A stretch of DNA of 64,000 nucleotides from positions 868,001-932,000 of the forward strand of contig CAXKVR010000138.1 of NCBI GenBank assembly GCA_964058845.1, written 5' to 3'. This DNA comes from Carex sylvatica. Taxonomy: Eukaryota; Streptophyta; Magnoliopsida; Poales; Cyperaceae. This document shows, in pieces, positions 22,817 through 35,748 of this stretch (positions are counted from its first letter, which is position 1; the number at the start of each line of letters is the position of its first letter). Position numbers and translations under genes: made by a program. Below the pieces are notes generated by a model. The model searched no databases and had not been told where the DNA came from. It was given only the letters and a program-made list of their open reading frames with translations.

Positions 22817-24458
22817 TCAGATCGCAGTGACCGGGGAACGTCTCTCAATAGAGTATTTAAGTTGCTCTCTGACCTGTCTTAGTGCAAATAAAACTGCATG
22901 CACATTATTCTCTTTCATTTCTGATTCATCTCTGCAATCCTTTGTGCTTGTTACCGCTTTCGCTGGAACTATGGCCTCCTTGTTCTCTTCGGTTTTGATT
23001 ACTTCTTGTAATGCCTCTTGAATGGAAGTTGTAGAGACAGATGATTGCCTGAGTTAACCAGAAATGGATTAGCCAAATTAGACCCCAACATCATGGTATT
23101 GAATAAAGGGAGACAATTCTGGGTATAATTAGTAATTAAGCAAAGGTTCTGGCTTAAAATTAAATTATTGGAATGTAAAGTGGTGTGGTATTTTCAGTTC
23201 TGCTTAAAAAGCAGTCCGGTCCCAGATAAGTGTACTTGTATCAATAATACAAAAAAAATCAACAAAAAAAACCCTCTTTTGCTACTTCTGATGTGCTAAA
23301 ATGAAAGAAAATTAGAAATTTTGCAAATTTTTCACCCAAGTTTAACCTTTGAGCAAAATCTAATTCCTGTGTAGTCATACAGTCTTATTAATGTCTGGAG
23401 AAATCTTTCTAGAACTTAACTTCTTATAACATTACTCAAATTTTATTAGCCCAGAAATTTAATACCTCATATCTGCATGAAATTCTTCTTCTGACCCGCA
23501 ATTTTCGATCGATGGGTTCCCACAATTATCGTCCTTCACATGAGACAATTCTGAACCAATTGAGCACCAACTTTCATTTTCTGACCCAGCAAGGCCATTT
23601 TTCTCCTCTTTCACCTCTTCAAACGAGCTACATTGCAAGGAATCGTTGTCTGTTTTAACAGAACTGGATCTTTTGTCATCAAATCCCTCAGTAGCTAAAG
23701 AGGAATATGAGGAGAAAGAACCACCAGAACTATCTGGTAAATCCAAAATCTTGAGAGATTCAAGCTTTTTCAGAGCATGCCTTAGCCTCTTTTCAGCTTT
23801 ATTCCTGCTTTTTATCTCCTCACTTAGCCTCTTCTCCAGCTCATCCAACTGTATCAGTCAAACCCACATAAAAAATATGAAACAAGATAAGAAGAACTTT
23901 TGGAACCAACACTGTACTTGCCTATTTTATTAAGATCAACATAAAGACATAAATAACAGAAAGAAAAAAAAACTGTAAATAAGAAAAGATGTAAAGAGCT
24001 AATAAGAGGTCCGGTACTAACCTTTTTGCCTATTACTTGAGTTACCTCCTTGGCTTCTTTGGATGCCACTCTCTCAGATTGTAATCTCCCCCTTAAGCAC
24101 TCTACAGTTCTCAATTTCTCAGCATCATCATCTCTGAAAGAGTAAATAATTAAAAAAAAAATTTAGTTGTACCAGAAAAACTGAAATTATTAGTTGCAGT
24201 AAATTTATTCAATTGTACCTGCATTGATCGCCTGACACAACTGATTTCGATCCTTCTTGATCACTGCCACCTTTATGTCTAAACCCCACCCAAAAAATGA
24301 AAAACAAACGATAAATCTAAGATCAAGAGGAGTATAGATGTATCAAACAAAAAGCCAAAATACAGTTAGTACCTGCATTGGGTGTTTGATGGAGGGATTC
24401 CTTCGTTGGAAATTGGGATATAAGCTTGTTGATCAAAACTGCGGCGCGCTAAAGACAT
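22817..24458 (-). CDS. Plant protein of unknown function with a central coiled coil (five exons)
   Basis: Exons on the minus strand: 24458-24373, 24278-24219, 24133-24022, 23848-23466 and 23048-22817 (stop TGA). All have GT-AG borders and phases close to 290 residues. An in-frame ATG 11 codons upstream (24491) is an alternative start. The N-terminal 60 residues are polar. Residues about 60-125 (AEKLRTVECLRGRLQSERVA ... LDELEKRLSEEIKSRNKAEK) are strongly helical and heptad-like, then comes ESLKILDLPDSSGGSFSSYS, a long Ser/Glu/Asp-rich acidic stretch, and a C-terminal helix (HAVLFALRQVREQLKYSIER). No catalytic motif, membrane segment or signal peptide is visible. I do not recognise the family; the layout suggests a structural or adaptor protein. 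The complete exon series and clean phases make it a real gene, with no sign of decay. Confidence 0.8.
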
Positions 24459-25689
24459 TATTCTCTCTGGTTGTGCTCCGAGAAACAGCATGGAGGAACA
24501 GAGATCAGGAGAGATTAAAAAGGAAATGGAGTATTAAAAGCAAGGAGGTGACTTTCTCTCCCCCGTTCTCTGTCTCTCTCCAGAGAGAGAATAAAATATG
24601 GTCTCTGTTTGTTTGTTTTGTTTTATTTATTTCAGCAGATGAATTGTTACAATGTTACTGTCTCTAGGTCTTCCTCGTGCCTAGTATAATTTGAGGCCAG
24701 TTGTTTTTTTTAAATGGTAATAAAGAGTGTGTTGAATTATCATAATTGCAATATATTAATTAGTCGCGTCGGTGATTAATTCTCTGTGCCAGGTGTCACT
24801 GTCATGGGGCTTCACAAGTTCTGCTATTCAGTTACCTGAATTCCCTACAATTATATTTCAAGTTTTTAACTATCAGTGAAATGTTATCCTTTGGCTTATA
24901 ATATCTACTATGACATGGCTGATTTAGGATTGATTAAAAAATTTAAAATTGAAAGACTAGCTTACAAAAATAATAATAATATAATATAACTTGTTTTCTG
25001 GTGGGCCCCGCGGCTAGGGTTTTAGAGAGGTGTTGGCTTCCTCTGGTTTTTACTGAACAAAGAAAAGTGTGGCGAGTCACTATCACACAGCCGAAATCTC
25101 TATTCTTTGACTTGGTTTTAAGAAGGTTATGTTGGACCCCACTGTCAGTAAATATTGCCCACAGATTAGATATCCAATCAGCCTTAAGGAATCCAGTATC
25201 CAATAGGAAAAATTATTGTTCAGGCGAGGAGCAACACGTGACAGCAGTGTGTAACATTTGGCATTTCATGATTCATGGAATTCACATCCTCTCCAATACC
25301 TGATAAGGGAATCTTTTACAATTCTTTTTAACTTGGCACGAATCTCAAACCCCAAAAATACTGTCCCCATATTGCAGCCCAAATACTAAACTGGTTGAAA
25401 TTGAATTTGAAATTGTAAAGTGAGAGTCATCCTCTGCAATACCGGCGACCTATTCTTTTTTTTTAAATGCCCTCAAAAAATAAGAAAATAATAAAAATAC
25501 TCTCGATTTTGAAAATTTTCAAAAAATGCCCTAAATATCCCACTGTGGGACGGTCCACTTCCGTCTTTCGTACCTTACCGCTCATTTTGATTTTTTTTCT
25601 TTTTAGAAATATTTAGTGTGTATAGAATGAATAATTTTTATATATATAATAAATGTTTAATGTATATAATGTTTAATATATATAGAGTC
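24459..25689. other. Upstream region of the coiled-coil gene, no further gene seen
   Basis: 24530-24600 is CT/GA-rich and may be the 5' leader or promoter of the minus-strand gene. CCGCGGCTAGGGTTTTAGAG near 25010 resembles a plant gene leader, but no exon follows it. 25440-25560 resembles the repeat at 15650-15760 (AAAATGCCC..., GGACGGTCC). Confidence 0.4.
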
Positions 25690-27085
25690 TAGGCCAGTTG
25701 TTAAATAATCTCTCTGATAAAAAAAATATATATATCATAGCCAATCGCTCCACAGGAGACAGTTTAAAAAAAAAAAAAAAAAAATTCATAGCAAACAGTC
25801 TCATTGTAATCTGGGTGGACAGACAGATATTGAAGCAAACCATCCACTGTGGACAATTCCAGTAAATTTTTTTAGAGTATTAATAAAAAAATCAGAACCC
25901 CAATCGAGTTCTAGATGTTTAAAATTAGTAAAAATTAGCTTCTCTTTACCGAACTCTAACCTGTAATTTTTCATTTCCAAGTATGCAATTATTTTTCTTA
26001 AGCAAACTAAAAAGTTACATTAATTTTTTCTTTTTCAAAATAAGTTTATTATATCCAATATTTAAATATCAAAATTCACTCTAGATCCACGTGTCAGTGA
26101 TTTTAGAAGCAGAAATTTCATGTCCACAAAAAATAAGTAGAGATACATTATAACAGAAAGACAGATATCGATAACATGAAAAAATATTATATTTCTTTTA
26201 TCACACACAGATCATACAATATGAGTATCCAAAAAAAAAAAATCATAAAAGCAGTGAGACCAAAGTCATTCTATACATGCTAAATAATCTCTCTAATAAA
26301 AAAATAAAATATCATAGCCAACCGCTCCACAGAGAATGGTTGAACAAAAAAAATTAAAAAAAATTCATAGCAAACAGTCTCACTGTAGTTTTTTTTTTTT
26401 TTTTATGTCACCGCCCGTAGACTACACAACCCACAACTCACTCTCTAATTTTCTACAATCACATAATTCAATCCTATGCCCTTTTGAATGAAAAATTGTA
26501 TCACTTTCAACTATACTATCACAACGGTGGTAGTCTCACTATAGTTGCATGGGCGGTTAAGTATATTAACAAACTGTCTCCGTAGACAATTCCAGTAACA
26601 TTTTTTTTAGGATATTAATAAAAGAAATCAGAACCCCCGATTGGATTCTAGTTGTTTAAAAAATAAAAATCTGCTCCTAGTTGCATCTTTTACATTTTAA
26701 AATATGCAATTGTTTTTCTCAAGTAAACTGAAAAATTATATGAGTTTTTCCTTTCCAAAAAAAGCGTATTATATCAATATAAAGAATGGAATCAAGTCTA
26801 CAAATTTTAAATGTCAACAAGTAAATTCTAATCAAGTTATTTTTAACTACTAGATCAAGTAAAAAATATGCTCCATTTTTTTAAAAAGCAAATATTACTT
26901 AGCTGTCAAGCGATAAGAAAACTGAATCTTCTTCTCTGTGAGCAGAAAATTTCTACCCCTAAAATCACTGATACGTAGATCTAAAGCGAATTTTTAAGTA
27001 AAATTATATTCAAAAGTTAAATGTCAAAATTCACTCTAAATCTACGTGTCAGTCACTTTAGAGACAGAAATTTTCTGTCCATAGA
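25690..27085. repeat. Diverged direct duplication, units of roughly 0.6-0.8 kb
   Basis: The series AATAATCTCTCT, TCATAGCCAA, CGCTCCACAG, TTCATAGCAAACAGTCTCA, ACAATTCCAGTAA, ATCAGAACCCC, TTCTAGNTGTTTAAAA, AAAATTCACTCTA and ACGTGTCAGT occurs in order from about 25699-26110 and again from about 26284-27080. The second copy has extra inserted bases. No coding content; origin unknown. Confidence 0.75.
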
Positions 27086-27510
27086 AAAACAGGTAATCCG
27101 TTTCTAGCGATAAGAATTTAATCTAACTTCAGAAAATAACATGTTTCTCTTTGTTTGTTTTTTATATCAACCACCACAATTTGTTCACAGGAATGCAGGC
27201 AATTTAAACGAACATTTTTCCTAACAGATGATTCAACCCAATATTAAAAGATTGCTATGTCAATTATCATAGTTGATTTTTTCCTCAAAAAAAATTTACC
27301 ATGGTTGATTTTATAAATTATTCAGAAGATTTAAACAATCATTTTCAGTTGTGGCTTGTCTCTTTTTTATGCTCAAGCAAACTTATTTAAGAAATGTTTT
27401 CATTGTTTTTTTAGACTAATATTTAAATTAATGTGATAACTTATTTCTGGTTCAATAAAATCTAGTTACTTAGAAACATAACCACTATTTTATTGTCAAA
27501 AACTGCAGAG

Positions 27511-28050
27511 TAGGGGTGGCAAAAAAGTTTGTAGCTCGTGGATCGATTGTAACTCGCATCTGGCTTGCTCGCTAACAACTCGTTCGTTAGTGAACCGAGC
27601 TATTAACGAGCCAGCTCATCACTAGCTCGACTCAAAATTAATGAGTTTGAGCTGGGGCCTAGCTCACTCGTGAGCTGGCGAGCTAGCTCGGTCCAAGTAT
27701 GAATTTGTGCATTGGTATAAATTTGTGTGAATTTAGTATACATGAATTTATTTTGTGAACTGTATTTATATGAATTTGAAGATTTAGTAATTTAATATGT
27801 ATGAATTTAGTTACAAACTTAATTTATGACAGTTGACTTTATAATATATTATCTAAAATATTTGGGCTTTTGGCCCACGAGCTTTCACGAGCTGGCTTGG
27901 CTTGCTCGTTGCCAAAACAAGTGAGCCATGAGCTATTTTTTCAGCTCGAATCTAAATGTTGGCTGGCTCATGACTCACTCGTTGCTAAAACGAACGATCC
28001 ATGAGCTTGGTCTAGCTCGAACCAAGCTGGCTCGTAGAGCTCGACATTTA
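27511..28050. mobile_element. hAT-like MITE, right end missing
   Basis: The left end is TAGGGGTGGCAAAAAAG and the body is full of AGCTCG/CGAGCT words (AACTCGTTCGTTAG, CCACGAGCTTTCACGAGCT), as in the complete copy at 30452. The expected CCACCCCTA end is absent; the recognisable part stops near AGCTCGACATTTAAAAG. Confidence 0.65.
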
Positions 28051-30451
28051 AAAGACACGTGTTGGTACTGATAAAGAAGGTTTTACAGAGAATCAGGTCT
28101 CAAAATTCTGCCAATTCTTTTATTAATATTCAAAATTAAATAAAAAATATTAAATATAAAATTTACTGAATAAAAGATTAAGCTACTATATAGACAACTC
28201 AAGGCATTGTCTTTGAGACAAAAATATAGAATAGAAAGCTAAGAGATATACTTCATTATAAATCTTAAAACATAAAGCTACTACTGAGAAGCGTGCATTG
28301 CGACGAGAGCAATTAGTATGTCTGTCGAAAAAGAAGAGGTAGCATAATTGACTAGAAAAAAGTCTTAGAGTTATTGTACCTAAAAATCAAGAATTCGATT
28401 TTTTCTCACGACTTCGCAGCTTCTGCAAAAATTTAAAAAAAAAAAAAAAATAGTATGGCTGTCATCAGAGGGAGATCTAGAAGGTGATTCATAACTTGTA
28501 TCAGAGGAGGGCTCAGATTCACAAAGAAGACTAGCATCTAAAGTAACAATTTTAGTTTTGTCACGCAAATAATTAATCAAAGAGGCAATAATCCTTTAAT
28601 CCAAATCTTGGATCCCCTGCTGTAGCCAAACTGGCCATGTGTCCGAATCCGAGAAGATGATAATGCTGCCTACTTGATTTAAAAGTGAGATATTCATTGA
28701 TAAAATTAAGATTAATTTAAATTAAGTATCGTCCTGTGGAATTTTGTAATGTTATGTTCTTAATTTGAACAAAGTACGTACTCATTGAGAGGTAAAGCAT
28801 ATATATATAAACATTATTACATACATGAGCACGAAATGTAAAAGTAAGAAAGTATTATTATAGGAGCGTCGGTCGGATAATGATAGTAAAGTACAGTACC
28901 CAAATTAAAGCGGCGGTTAATGATGGTTTTTGTTAGCCTACTCTAGCTTAGCTTGCACTCTAAGCCTCATACACAAATTGTATAGCTGTACAATCATGGT
29001 GTGTGTATATATACACACACACACATTGTTGAGTGATCATGAATTCGAGCATGCATATTGGTTCATTACTTCTCTGCTCTTTACCACATTCTCCCGCACT
29101 TTTTATTTATTGCTTCTCAATGCTTACTCTTACTTTATTGCTCTCATGAATTATTTGGCAGTTGTGTTTAATCAACCATGTGCTGTGCGCTCAAAAGGAT
29201 ATACTTAATTCAAGCAAATTAATTGTTGGTTATCTTATAGAGTTCTTTGTTATCAATTTGGGTACAGACATAATAATTGTGGATCCGTTTGGAATGTACT
29301 GGGAATAATTCAAAAGCCAAGTACTGTGATTCATGAACTGCACCTCCACTACACTACACTACACGACTAGTAATCATGCACAGTGACCAGTGGGATCCAC
29401 AGTTTTTAAAAAGGGAAGTGCATTGCGTGATTCCAAATTTGGTTGCAACAACATGTGAATCTTTGAGCAAGGGCCAAGGGGACAAGAGATGGGTTCACTC
29501 TTTGATTTCCGCGAGAATTACCACATCCAATACTTAGAAGAATAAAAAGTAATAAATTGTATGTGTCAACGGTTGGAAATGCCTCACGTGAACCTCAGAT
29601 GGGATGTAACATGAAACATGTGTGCGCTTACAATATTATTATTATTATTAAGTTTAAAATTTTATCATTAATTTATTTAATTTTATTATATGGTCTCATC
29701 TCATGTCATGTCGATTAAGTCAACAATTTTAACCGGTTATGACGATGACCCAGTTATTAAATATTCATTGAATAATAATTATTTTTTTATGAATTACAAG
29801 TGGGAGTCGTCTTCTTTACCACATTCCAATCAATTTATTTGACCTTGGTTTGGGCATGCTGTGGCCAATTAAATAGTGTTTCAAAGATATGTATTACTGA
29901 ACATACTTTATAAATATAATGTGAACATACATGTCAGATGAAAGATATATAACCAGTAATTTAATGGTTCAGAGGTACAATAAATAAAAAAGAACGAAGA
30001 AAAATGGCAAATACTTAACTAGTTATTTTCCATAAATAAAAAAGAAGGATGAAAGATATATAACTAGTAAATTTAATAGTTTATGGTTTTAAGCAGGCCG
30101 TATCCAGCCCAATCTCGTTTGTCAAGTCTTCGACAACTAATTTTATTCGTCTACGTTAATTTTTTTACTTTTATTCGTCTACGTTAATTTTTTTAAGTAA
30201 AAGTGAATTATTCAACTATTTAATTTTGTTATTATTTTTTTTATCAATAAGCATGTGACAATCGTCATGTTGTTTATAAGTGTTATTTCTACTTATACAA
30301 ATCGGTAATTTATAAAAAAATTAATTTTATTCACGCTTAGCTTAAGTAGGATAAAAGTTGTTGCAAAAAAATAATTTATATGCTATACGCTTAGCTTAAT
30401 TTATAAAAACTAATATTAGTAAGATTGCATATAGCATATGCTGCTAATTAG
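28051..30451. other. Gene-free AT-rich region
   Basis: No gene recognised. It contains a TGTGTGTATATATACACACACACA dinucleotide stretch (about 28999-29024), an A-run near 28435 and an ATT-repeat near 29636. The small minus-strand frame at 28380-28580 has no domain or splice support. Confidence 0.45.
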
Positions 30452-30875
30452 TAGGGGTGACAAAAAAACTCGTAGATTGTGACTCGATCATGACTCGCTT
30501 GTTTGTTACTGGACCGAGCTGTTAACAAGTTAGTCCGTCACTAGTTCGGTTCATAATTAACGAGTTCAAGTTGGGGCCTAACTCGCTCACTAGCTCGGTT
30601 AGGCATCAATTTGTGAATTTGTGTATATTTTTTATACTGTCTAGCTCGGTAATGGTTGGTACAACTCGGTCCAAAAAGTTTGTATAACTTTTTTTCTTCT
30701 TAAAACAAGGTCTAGTCAAATCCACTCAGCTCACCAGTTCGCGAACTAGTTATGTCCAGCTCGTGACGATTTCAAACTAAGATTTCAGCTCGGACCTCTA
30801 AAGTCAACTCATTCCTGACTTAAACGAGCCAATTTGTGATGAGTTCAAGCTAAGCCTAGCTCGTTGCCACCCCTA
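30452..30875. mobile_element. hAT-like MITE with TAGGGGTG termini
   Basis: Ends TAGGGGTGACAA and TTGCCACCCCTA form an inverted pair. CTGCTAAT (30441-30448) and CTGCTAAG (30876-30883) look like an 8-bp TSD with one change, with three extra bases (TAG) beside the left copy. The interior is made of AGCTCGT/ACGAGCT-type words like 27511-28050. 424 bp, no coding content. Confidence 0.75.
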
Positions 30876-31287
30876 CTGCTAAGTGTCTTCAGATATTGTG
30901 TCTTCACGTCTTGCATAATCTTCAACAATGAAAAACTGATGAAGGGGTTGGTACCAGAGGTTTTGTACCTTGGCTGACACTTTGCTTTCAATATGAAAAT
31001 CGGTGGAGAGATACCTCACTATTATTAAAAAAAGAATGATGTTAGCTGGAGCTGGAAGCGCCTGTTGTGGCTGGAGTTCGGGGGTCATTCTTTAATGTAT
31101 GGTACCAAGACCAGTACCAGTATATATAATTTTTTCATTTTATGGTGCATATCGAGAAGAATTAAAATTCCAAAAAACATGAAGGAATCAAAGTTGCAAT
31201 AAAGGTTGCAATAAACATGAAAACGGGCTCCGTATATTTTTTTAGAAGCGTCTAATTGTCCACAGTTTTTCACAAAAAAACTGTTAT
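30876..31287. other. Short spacer, no gene seen
   Basis: Between the hAT-like MITE and the CACTA element. Short minus-strand frames here have no recognisable domain. Confidence 0.4.
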
Positions 31288-31680
31288 CACTACTACAAAA
31301 AAAAATTTCATCGCCTCTTTACCATCGGATGTGCTTCCGCACAGATGGAGTTCGTTACGAGTGGCAGCGCTGTAATTACATTGAACTGTGTACCATCGGT
31401 TGGCGTTTAACAAACCGATGGCGCTGATGGCCCCCTCTTTTCCATCGGTTAATTTTTAACCAACCGTTGATTTTAATTGACTCTTTCACATAGGTTGGGC
31501 TATTAAACAAATGGTGTAGATGTGGTGATCTTTACCATCCGTGATGTAGATGAGCCGTCAACATAGTTTGATTAATACCAACTTTGTTCTTTTTTTGAAT
31601 CGATGGCGATGTTCAAAAGGGTAATACTTGAACCTAATAATTAATAACTAGCTAGACCAAAAAGTAAAAAGAACAACTTC

Positions 31681-31684
<4 letters not shown>

Positions 31685-31722
<38 letters not shown>
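31685..31722. repeat. (TA)n microsatellite
   Basis: An unbroken TA run of about 19 units inside the CACTA element. Confidence 0.95.
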
Positions 31723-31723
<1 letters not shown>

Positions 31724-31989
31724 TTGTAGTATTTTGTTGGTTTATGTATGTTTTCATGTGACATTTTTAGGGATTCTCCCTCTCACTTATTATTTTTGTA
31801 GTGTAATTTATAGGTTATTGAAGGTTTTTGTGATGGTTTCTGTTGGTTTTTGTACATTGTAGAAATTTTAGGAGTTTTCTCTCTCATTTACTGTTTTCTA
31901 GGTTTTAGATGTGAGGTTACAATAGATTGTAGTATTTTTCTAGACTAAGAATAACTTATTTTAATATTTAAACTTTATGGCATGCAGCC

Positions 31990-34078
31990 ATGTCGTCACC
32001 GCCTCTCTCTACAACGCCAAGGATGATACGAAAGGGGAAAGTGAAACACCGACTGACAAGAGGTTGGAAAAAATTTAAGATTACCACATATGACAAGGCT
32101 CGCAAGTCACATGTCATAAAGGTACAATTCGCTACCAGAAATTTTAATTTTATTCACTAATGCACTATGATGTACATTGAAGCCATTGCACTGCACATTT
32201 GGGACGCTGAGGATACTTAGCTTGTTTTGTACCAATCACGGGCTAGACTCTACATTTAGCTTATTTAGATTTCAGTATTTTGATGTGATATTAATTGCCT
32301 GTTTGTGTTTTGTTTTGGTTGTGCTTTATGAAAGTGATGATGCACTTCTTTAGGTTAGTTGATGCATAACTAGCTTAATTATCTGGTTGTTTATGTTTTG
32401 TTTTGGCTATGCTTAAGTGATGATGCACTTCTTTAGGTTAGTTGATGCATAACTAGCTAGCTTATCTGGCTGTTTGTATTTTGTGTGGGGAAATAAATCT
32501 GCTACAATCCTTAGGTGCATTGTAGGGTCATGTTATTATAAATCCAACCTTTAATTTTTTGGATAGTACGAATCTCTATAGAAGTTATTTTTTATGCATG
32601 AATCTTAAAACAAATGACAGGTTGGATTTGGGATAACAGGATCCTACAATCCCCTTAGGATAGTAGCAGATTTATTTTCTGTGGGAAGTGATGATGTGTG
32701 CTCTGTTAGGCAGGGTTTTGGGTATTTTTTTATGGGATTTAATTATTCTATAACATGAAATATATATGCAAGCAATACTTTGCCTTACTGGAAAATAACA
32801 TAGAGTGCTTCATTATTTCAAGATTGCCATAAATTCAAGCCGCAATGCAGCAACAACAAAGACGTCGAAAGCATCCAAGCGAAAAGCAGCAAGTCCACAT
32901 CCCTTGGACTCGATTGAGGTAAGTTCACATCTCTTTACTGTACTTTGTTGGATTAATTCTTATTTGATTTAATGGACTTATGATTTAATTAAATATCTTC
33001 TGCTTAATTACATATGTATGCAGGAGGTGAGGAGATGCACTTTGAGCATCAACTATGGTTAGGGACCAGTCGTTGTTGCAAACGGGCATGTTTATCCTCT
33101 CACTGAGTTTCAATCATGTTACGGTGATGCCATCCTACCAGGGCATGTGCTGGTGTTTGTCGAAATCATAACCGAGACATATAGCCACTTACCTCTATCT
33201 GTACCGGTTCTAAGCAGTGTTTTCCTCCAGGATGTCGTCGGAGCAGAAATCCAATGGTAGAAGATAGGGATCAGTCTTGCAGAGGTCAAATTAATAAATT
33301 ATTTACTAAATATGTGACCACACTTTTTATTTGTTTAACCATGTATGCAATTGGTTGTTGCAGGAAGTGTTGTTGGTAGGTGACAATGGCCAACGGTTAC
33401 CGCTTGTCAGTGTGAAGTTGTTACAACAGCTTGGAGAGCACGCTCAACAGCTCCATGCGGAATATCTTCAGACCCCCCTATCAAAAGGAGATAGCTGGGT
33501 GTACAAAATCCTTTCAGGCAAAACTAGGGCAGATAGCTTCTATATCTCAGTGGGGTTTGTGAAACTCAGGGATTTCATGACTTGGCGGTCGCTGGACATT
33601 TCCATCATACAAATATATTTCCTGTGAGACTGTATTTTTTTAAAACAAATTTATTCTCTTCACTGTTCCCTCTTTCCTCCTCTACTCTGACAATCGTTAT
33701 TTTCAGGTATTGCAACACCATTATTCCTTGCGGAGAGAAAAACAACATGTTCATTGGACATATGGATGCATGCATGATGTGCGCAACAATAATTCAACAC
33801 TATAAACAAGCTTCATTGCAGTACTGCATCAAAAACTTGTTGAGGTTAAAGGACAAGACAATCATCTTTGCACCGTATCACAAGAGGTAATATCATAGAG
33901 TACACTCATGTTTCTTCTCTCTAAATCACAAGTCCATATTGATTTATTACTATCACTTTAATTGTAGGAATCATTGGGTACTGCTTGTGATACTTCCAAG
34001 AATGCATGTGGTGTACTGCATCGACTCCAACTTTGTGGATGGCAGGGTGTTCGCAATCGAATCCCATTTGCGAGAGTA
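31990..34078 (+). pseudogene. CACTA second ORF: DUF8039-like region plus Ulp1-like protease fragment
   Basis: Reconstructed exons: 31990-32121 (basic, MSSPPLSTTPRMIRKGKVKH start), 32823-32918 (Ser/Lys-rich), 33024-33284, about 33364-33620, and pieces near 33707-34078. The third has VVVANGHVYPLTEFQSC and HLPLSVPVLS, resembling the DUF8039-type module of plant CACTA-associated proteins. It is broken by TAG codons at 33060-33062 and near 33257. The last pieces contain IIPCGEKNNMFIGH, IIFAPYHKR and NHWVLLVILPRMHVVYCIDS. The HW...D spacing is that of the C48 (Ulp1) cysteine-protease core; the catalytic Cys region that should follow is not seen. Such Ulp1-like ORFs are known as passengers or second genes of plant CACTA and MULE elements. 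Family assignment is from motif memory and not from a search. Confidence 0.65.
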
Positions 34079-35301
34079 GGCAAAATTATTATTATGTGAA
34101 ATACAAAGTAATAATCTGATCTACGTGATAAATTCTTAGGATATGTACCACACTGACCTTTATTAATTGTAAGGCTTATATCAAATATCTACGAGAGACT
34201 GGACATCAATTGGAGGAGAGACAAACTTGTGACTGGAAAATATTTGACGTTTTATAAAATTTAATAGAGTATTTTATTTTAACTTATTTCAAGTTCAAAC
34301 ATAAAAGAAACATCAAGGAACCAGTATAGAGGACAGTTGAACAGTATTAGGCTGTCATTGAATATGCTATACCCCTTCACTAGTACATGTCAATGAAAAT
34401 TGTGGTGTACTTAGTTTATATCATTAGCATATCATTGTGTGGCTTAGTTATTGCTACTTTAGTATATATACTTTTGGAGTTTAGACTCACAGAAACTTGG
34501 TTTATAAAATTGCACTGATAAAATTGAATTTTTTTTTCAAACTCTTTTTTAGTCTCCACAACAAGCATCAAACTGGGAGTGCAGATACTATGTGATGAAA
34601 ATATGTATTTCATCATCCGTCACTATGAAAAATGATTTTCACATCAGGTATGTCAATTTATTTCTATCATGCACTGGTTTTTAAGTTGTTAAATAATCAT
34701 ACATGCACTAATTTTTAAGTTCTCAAATATATACAGTATCACCTACCACAGCATCCATATCCTCTCGCAGAATTGCCTTCAATTTGTGATCAGTGGTGCT
34801 GGTACATGTTGGAGTATGTTCTACCACTACAACTTTATGAGGAGGAAAATTAAAAACTTTAGGTAATTGTGATGTACATTGTGTAAGCACTAAATTAATG
34901 GTTGTGTTTTGCTATTAACTGATATAAGTACAATGCTGGTGGTTTTTTGGTGTAAGTACAACCAGTGGGGGTGTCATTTTTGAAAGATTTATTGCTGGCT
35001 TTAGTTTAGTCATACATGTGGAGGGGACCGGTGTATGATTGATCCGGTATGTCTTGGGGGTGTTCTAATTTTTTGTAATATAACATATAGGTTAATTAAT
35101 GATGGTACTTGGATTAATTTAGTGCTACAAATTAATTATGTTGATTAATTTAGTGCTGCATGTATTCTTCTATATATATGTGTATTGGTCTTTTATATTA
35201 TCTTGCTTAATTTGCTGCATGTTATTTGTATTTGATTTGGTGCTATATATACAGATCTAGAGAGGGGGTTATATATATATATATATAGCAATATATATAG
35301 T

Positions 35302-35714
35302 GACTAATATGCATTCGTATGCATATGGGCCGAAATACATATGGTCCAAATTTGAAATTTCAAAATCCAAAAAGTCGATATGAACCGTTCATCTTGTTCT
35401 CCATATTAATATGTGCTAGGAGACCAAATTTTTTTTTTTTTAATTTTTTTTTTACTATTTATTAAGCCACTTTGAAAATTGTTGATCCAACAGTGGCTTA
35501 ACAAAACAGTAAAATCAGCAGCCACCGTTTGATCAATAATTTTCAATGTGGCTTAATAAATAGTAAAAAAATTCAGAAAAAATATAAAATTTGGTCTCCA
35601 AGCACATATTAATATGGAGAACAAGATGAATGGTTCAGATTGACTTTTTAGATTTTGAAATTTCAAATTTGGACCGTATGTATTTTGGCCCATATGCATA
35701 CGAATGCATATTAG

Positions 35715-35716
<2 letters not shown>
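35302..35716. mobile_element. Foldback MITE nested in the CACTA element
   Basis: Left end GACTAATATGCATTCGTATG, and right end its complement (CATACGAATGCATATTAGTC), followed inward by long imperfect arms. The centre has ACTATTTATTAAG twice in inverted orientation and TTTGGTCTCCAAGCACAT, shared with 10515-10917 and 57579-57953. The TA-rich tracts on both sides (35270-35300, 35717-35748) may be part of the arms or the target, so no TSD can be set. Confidence 0.8.

Positions 35717-35748
<32 letters not shown>

Noticed and set aside
28380..28580. Minus-strand frame with SLLCESEPSSDTSYESPSRSPS
   Set aside because: The Ser/Glu-rich text looked exon-like, but no start, splice partners or family could be supported.
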